Origin: Platynereis dumerilii
Taxonomy: Eukaryota; Annelida; Polychaeta; Phyllodocida; Nereididae
Direction: 5' to 3'
DNA: 64,000 nucleotides
NCBI GenBank assembly: GCA_026936325.1
Contig: JAPTHN010000010.1
Span: forward strand, 51,643,283 to 51,707,282
Part shown: piece by piece, positions 59,970 through 64,000 of the stretch
Layout: every line of letters begins with the position of its first letter
Position numbering within the stretch: the first letter of the stretch is position 1
Notes under the pieces: generated by a model
Seen by the model: only the letters and a program-made list of their open reading frames with translations
Told to the model about the DNA's origin: nothing
Databases searched by the model: none
Program-made: the position numbers and the translations under genes

Positions 59970-62900
59970 AAATCAAGCAGCAAATCTCAGTAAAAGAGGA
60001 GGCTGAGAGTATTTGCCTGCCCATGGATAATTAATTAGCAGGTGTGATAAGCATTTATCTCAGCTAAACATTTAGGACAATTTGCAGGTGTCCATGCATT
60101 AAGTATGGGGTAAATGGCAGTTAAACAAGTTGCCTTGAACATAAAAAAACAACTCCTTGTTTCAGAAATTGATGGCACGCTAGCCACGTCATGCAGTATT
60201 TATGACCAATAATTCTTCATCATGTTGATGTATTCTCACTTTTTGGCACAAAAAATACACTGAATATTTATGCAGGTGAACACCGATCAGCAATAATATT
60301 ATGTAATATGTATGTTTGCTGTCTGTGCTTCCAACACCTGTATTTGGGCATATCTAATCATAATGTAACATGTGGGTAGGATTGTTAAATCACAGTAGGC
60401 CTACATTGGTGGTATACATGTAACTACACATACTATATAAGAAATTGATAGAATTTTTTAAGAAATTAAATTTGTATTTGAAGAAATCTCATTTTCAATA
60501 TTAGGTCCATACATTCTTTTTTTTAAAAGATTTATTTGTTATCTTTATTTTCACGATGAAAAGGTGAACTTTAAAAACGTTTTTGCAATCTGCGAAACAA
60601 TTCATTCTGAGCTATTTGCTGCTGTGACAGAAACATGCGAAAGACGAGGAAAGCAGCTCAGAGGTCGAGGATCTCAGAGACGATAGAGGATGTCAAGACA
60701 ATTGAGCCATGAAAATATCCCATTCTCCTATAAATGCTTGACTTATGACACTCGTTGAATTGTTGGAAGAATGGTTCAATAATGCTTCAAAAGTCTTGTG
60801 GTTGTAGAAAGTGTCATTTGCCTTATTTTATGGATATTCAGCTGCAATGGAGCACTGAAGCATGCCATGATGAGGTCCATTCCATTCCCAACATATTTCT
60901 TATAACTTTTCAGAAATTGAACTTTTAAATAAATATCAGGCACTTCCTATCTGCCTGACTCCAAGACCTTCATTTTCAAAATTTAGAAATCTATATAAGA
61001 CCCGATTTACCAGAACAGAATCTACAGTATAGAACATGGTATGGACTAATGTAGAACTGAGAATATATGATATTGATGTAATCTTCATAAGTATTTGGTT
61101 AGACTTCACTACCTAAAAGTTCTGGATATATATTAATTTTGTCGCCTTGTTAAGATCCATAATGTAGCTTCTGAAGTAACTGAAAAGCAACAGCAAAGTA
61201 GATTTGAAATATATTTCACTAATGATCTTTGATGGATTTCTTCTTCTGAAAACAGCAAGGCAGTAATTTTATTTTTTTAAACAACTAGTCCGAGAGAGTC
61301 ATATATCTAAGATGTTATGAAGAAGGGGAAAGCCATAGATCCTGATATATAGCATTGTGATATTTGAGAATTAATTAACCATATGAAAAGATCTTGAGTC
61401 TTGAATCAAATGGCAATGAAGTTTTCAATTTCATTACTGATAAAAGCAAATGTGCTTTGCAACTAACATGCTTTTTATAATAATAGCTATTAAATATAAC
61501 ATCTAAAGTTAATTTGATGGCTGTAAAAATTGGTAAGTTTTGTTTTGTGAGAAGCTGAACCAAATGACTGAGCTGAAGTAACAGCTGCGATGGGGCATGT
61601 GCAGACAATAGACAAATGATCAGCTTCTGTCAAGAGCACTGGACAATCTTCTCAAAGTAATTAATTCTTCGCTTGCAGGATGTGGGAGATTTCTATGGAC
61701 CGTTTTAGAAACATTTTTAACTTAACTGAACACAGAGCTTTAACAATTTGCAATGAAGTAAGATTGTTTCCCTCTGACCATCTATCAGCTTTTTAATCTG
61801 ATTATTTTATTTGGGGAATGAACAATATGTCTTTTGTTAAAGTGTTGCATTTTTAATGATGCTCAGACTGAATGTACAATATAACTATCTGTAACGCTAA
61901 AAGTTGAAAGAGAAAGGCTGAAAGCTCATTATGGACTTAATCATCTTACAAACCGAAGCCATAGTGCTTAGAATTTACTACTTATACTAAAAGCTGCTTA
62001 CAATTCATAATCGTCTTATACACAGTTAATTAATGTTCTCATAATACGATAACACACGGATAATATAATTATATATAAACAGTAGATATTAGCTAAGGGA
62101 ATTAACAACATGTTACACATTAACCCCATGTGAGGGATCTTTTACTTGCCGATCAAAAACTGATCAATACAAGAGGCCGCCAATTTAACGTCTCATCTGA
62201 TTGATATCATTTTGGACTTCGAAGAATTATTTTGAAGAAGAAGAAAATACTTTAACATTTTTGACAGTTAAAAAATGTATAATTGCATGAATTCATTAAA
62301 CTATGTTTGACTTTTTGCCATCTTTCATATTTGAACATTCTACGAAGAATGACTCTTTCTCTGAATGTAAATTGAATGATATAGGCTTCGGTTTTGATTT
62401 AAAATGATGCAATAGTTTCGCAGTTTTATGTCTCATCAGCGCCTTATTATGCTTTGATAAGGAAAATGATGCACAAATAGAGATTGACAAAGCTTTGTTA
62501 AATGTATTACATCTTCTGGTATTTTTGGTGCCTCTTCATTTCCTATTTATGAGTTTTTTCCGACCTTTGCTCTGTTATATGATTTATCATAGGAGATCTG
62601 TGCTGTGAATATTTAGTAGTTGTTAGACAGCTATTTTAATATAGATTGGAAATTAGGCAAAATGCAGAAAACATAAATAACATTGCAGCACAATGACAAT
62701 GGTTGTGCCATGTAAGTAATTGAGAAAACCCATGCAGTTGAGCTGAAAAGCTTCTGAAGAATCCACACATTCATTATTTACATGACATCCTGCCAGTAAG
62801 GCCAGGCATAATTAATCTCTAACTTCTCGGATCTTCTCGAGGCACTTTTTTTAGGGTTGGTTGATAATTGTAATTTCAATTCTCACATTTTTATTATGTC

Positions 62901-64000
62901 AATTTCATAAAGATTGTTGGTATGCTATTTTTTTTTCCGTAAACAGAAAATCTGTTGGATCAGTCAATCCGAGAAGCTAAAAATTTAATATGTCTGGCTT
63001 TAACATAACATCTTCTGCTGTCTCCTTCTCTTTTTACCTCTACGTAAATGTATAGTATATACTATATAGCCTCAGGCAGGAGAAATTAGTAGATGAAAAA
63101 TTGCATTAAGATAGAATGCCATTTGGGATTTCCATGAAGCACAGTTCATAAGTTTTGCAACTCAAAAGTGTACAGCTCTTTAAACATTAATGTACCAATC
63201 AGAAAACTGAATCCATATTTATTGTCTCCTTGGAAGTGTCCAAACAAGCTTTTTAAAACAGTTTTAATTCCGCACACCCTATTTGTAAGTTTCACCATCT
63301 CCACCCCTTTAAGTCTAGACAAAGACGACTTCAAACTGACTTTACAAAGTGTCCTACATTTTGTATTAGGCAAACCATCTGCATGAAAGAGAAAGAGGTC
63401 TGTGAAAACAGAACGAAGCCAGTCAGGTTCAAAAAATGAATCACACGATATTTGCTGCAAAGTTACTTTTTTTCCCTACTATTAATCTTTCGAGACATCC
63501 TTGATATCCAAGGAAGAAAGAGGCGGAACGTGATCTAGTCTGGTGCTATAAAGGTTATCCTGAAGCATCGTATAAAGTTCAGCTGTGACCACATGACGTA
63601 GACGCTGCCTATTGTTATTTAACTTGGACTTTTGTAATATTTTACCACTTCAAATTAATTGGTCGCTCAGATTTTATCTTATATATTCTCTATTATTAAA
63701 AAACTTTAGTAATACATGATCTCTTCTAATATGGATTGAAAGCAATTTAGCATCAGGAAAACATCTTGGTTCTGATCTTGAATATTTCAAGCTCATAACA
63801 TTGAGTTATTCAGCGCTCTAACATGGCCTGGTAAAATCCATCAGAGCCTGGTTAACCCCATTGTTGTAGCCCTTAATTGACATGGCTTCCCCAAAGCATA
63901 TCTTCAATTTCTTTGTAAAACAATGTAGATAGCAAGGAAGATTTTATTACTGAATTTTATCACTCGATTTTCGTGCATCACATAATTCTTGACAGGTCAT
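59970..64000 (+). repeat. Large segmental duplication, copy B (runs off window)
   Basis: The shorter, less interrupted sister of copy A. It holds the anchors listed for 36010-56270 without the A-specific insertions, and still matches at the window edge (63905-64000 against 55972-56070). The separation of A and B is about 24 kb from start to start. No gene. Confidence 0.82.

Overview
The window looks like nuclear DNA from an AT-rich marine invertebrate, most likely a deuterostome (echinoderm or hemichordate grade). Genes have GT-AG introns. One encodes a CUB/C-type lectin/LDLa/LRR/seven-TM receptor, an architecture known from invertebrates. The rest is crowded with short non-autonomous DNA transposons, SINEs, minisatellites and very long inverted repeats. 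The species assignment is inference. I saw no tRNA or rRNA gene, no CRISPR array, and no recognisable retrovirus, LTR element or Polinton.

Host genes (two convincing, both on +). (1) Positions 1-4062 hold the 3' part of a gene for a large, Ser/Asn-rich, probably nuclear protein that I cannot name; three exons are visible and the 5' end lies outside. (2) Positions 23237-29083 hold a two-exon gene for a receptor of about 1,889 residues: signal peptide, CUB-like modules, one C-type lectin domain and a second lectin-like module, LDLa repeats, leucine-rich repeats and a divergent seven-helix domain. Its last ~58 residues are GC-rich and appear to come from the end of an inserted repeat. Weaker coding traces are a broken transposon-associated ORF near 18.7-19.45 kb, a duplicated exon-like fragment at 40.2-40.8 kb (-), and an open frame at 57.56-57.92 kb (-).

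Repeats by region. 4.7-5.9 kb: about 19 tandem copies of a 64-bp unit. 8.0-18.3 kb: one locus tandemly duplicated; copy 1 was split by a TAA-flanked MITE and by a 6.5-kb CACTA-like element, copy 2 by an 0.8-kb element, and each copy preserves the empty site of the other's insertions. 19.6-21.8 kb: a CACTCTAAAA-ended element. 32.3-35.0 and 35.25-35.96 kb: two transposons with clear inverted ends. 36.0-56.3 and 60.0-64.0 kb: two diverged copies of a large duplication, the first swollen by insertions.

The most striking structure is at 42.65-54.24 kb: an 11.6-kb palindromic element flanked by TA, holding a 5.5-kb mariner-ended palindrome, which holds a 1.6-kb TIR element, which holds a 1.2-kb fold-back element with a perfect 9-bp target duplication. 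The arms carry ordered RFX X-box-like palindromes, YY1-like AAGATGGC motifs and a shared CCGCGG subterminal block. I found no transposase in it.
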